Below are positions 13,118-13,746 of a DNA stretch of 13,746 nt, piece after piece. The position numbers were made by a program, and so were the translations under genes. Within the stretch, counting starts at the first letter, position 1; each line of letters opens with the position of its first letter. The notes under the pieces are model-generated. The model saw nothing but the letters and a program-made list of their open reading frames with translations. It did not search any database and was not told the DNA's origin. Origin of the DNA: Bacteroidales bacterium (GTDB lineage: Bacteria > Bacteroidota > Bacteroidia > Bacteroidales > UBA932); assembly GCA_024683255.1 (NCBI GenBank), contig JAIKYL010000021.1, positions 1 to 13,746 of the forward strand, given 5' to 3'.

Positions 13118-13746
13118 CTACTTGATGATTCTTTCTTCCTTGAACACCTTGGTGAGGGCTTCCACGGCTCGGTCCACCTGCTCACGCGTGTGGGTGGCCA
13201 TGAGGGAGAAGCGGATGAGGGTGTCCTGCGGGGCGCATGCGGGCGGAATCACGGAATTGATGAATACGCCTTCGTCAAAGGCCCGTTTGGTCACGATGAA
13301 AGTCTTCTCCAGGTCACGCACGTACAGCGGAATGATGGGGCTCTCCGTCTCACCAATCTCAAAACCGGCTTCCCTGAAGCGGCGCAGGGCATAATTGGTT
13401 ACGTCCCAGAGCTTGGTGATGCGCTCCGGCTCCTTCTGGATAATGTGGAGGGCTTCCAGGGCCGATGCCGTTGCTGCGGGCGTATCCGAAGCCTGGAAAA
13501 TATAGGTACGGGCGGTGTGGCGGAGCCAGTTGATGATGATCTTATCGGCCGCGATGAAACCGCCGATAGCCGCCAGGCTCTTGGAGAAGGTGCCCATGAT
13601 GAGGTCCACCTCATTGGTGAGGCCGAAATGGTTGCACACGCCGCGGCCCTGTTTGCCGAAGACACCCAGGCCGTGGGCCTCGTCCACCATGATGTAGACG
13701 TTCTTGTACTTATGCTTGAGCTCTACGATTTCCGGAAGCTTTGCCA
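13118..13746 (-). CDS. spt: Serine palmitoyltransferase, C-terminal part (5' end outside the window)
   Basis: A 208-residue fragment of an alpha-oxoamine synthase (fold type I PLP enzyme) continues past the window edge; the codons before the internal ATG at 13690 already fit the family (KLPEIVELKHKYKNVYI). Visible motifs are VDEAHGLGVFG, with the Asp that contacts the pyridine nitrogen, GTFSKSLAAIGG, with the PLP-binding Lys, and the C-terminal VIPPACAPQDTLIRFSLMATH. The latter matches Bacteroidales serine palmitoyltransferase better than BioF or glycine C-acetyltransferase. The enzyme condenses serine with a long-chain acyl thioester to 3-ketosphinganine, the first step of bacterial sphingolipid synthesis, in the cytoplasm or at the inner membrane. 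A porin-like gene follows after 17 bases. Confidence 0.82.
   Translation of the reverse strand, partial: AKLPEIVELKHKYKNVYIMVDEAHGLGVFGKQGRGVCNHFGLTNEVDLIMGTFSKSLAAIGGFIAADKIIINWLRHTARTYIFQASDTPAATASALEALHIIQKEPERITKLWDVTNYALRRFREAGFEIGETESPIIPLYVRDLEKTFIVTKRAFDEGVFINSVIPPACAPQDTLIRFSLMATHTREQVDRAVEALTKVFKEERIIK

Overview
The window is a gene-dense, roughly 57% G+C stretch of a Bacteroidota chromosome, most likely an uncultured gut-type Bacteroidales. Three kinds of evidence support this. Upstream regions carry the Bacteroidetes promoter signature TTTG-N19/20-TAnnTTTG and lack clear Shine-Dalgarno sites. Several gene families are typical of the phylum (serine palmitoyltransferase, a TonB-receptor plug-domain lipoprotein, split 5'-nucleotidase genes). 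The overlapping xerC-hpf pair is of a kind seen in this group. The genus cannot be read from the sequence.

Layout. (1) Bases 1-504: the 3' part of a metallo-beta-lactamase-fold hydrolase. (2) Bases 505-4709, plus strand: a compact information-processing run of an orphan HsdR-N-type nuclease-fold protein, a CCA-adding tRNA nucleotidyltransferase, a XerC-like recombinase, the ribosome hibernation factor HPF and the DNA polymerase III delta subunit (holA). Its genes overlap or abut, and a pair of REP-like hairpins sits between the first two. (3) Bases 4710-8781, plus strand: a promoter followed by a NatA/NatB-type ABC exporter and two membrane-anchored proteins that are the separated halves of a UshA-type 5'-nucleotidase, in reversed order. 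(4) Bases 8782-10342, minus strand: two single genes, an HRDC-domain protein and the endoribonuclease YicC, separated by 211 bases holding a promoter, a terminator and other inverted repeats. (5) Bases 10343-12117: a compact divergent promoter region, then a plus-strand pair made of a plug-only lipoprotein and an aspartokinase-like protein with a lost catalytic site but two intact-looking ACT domains. (6) Bases 12114-13746, minus strand: a serine palmitoyltransferase (cut by the window edge) followed 17 bases later by an outer-membrane porin-like beta-barrel.

Most of the window is housekeeping. The most unusual items are the degenerate aspartokinase with its plug-lipoprotein neighbour, the divergent REP-like pair that supplies the last codons and stop of a gene, and a strong excess of the heptamer ATCGGCC/GGCCGAT (27 hits by hand count, in several reading frames and between genes). 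No CRISPR array, rRNA, tRNA, insertion sequence or prophage was seen.
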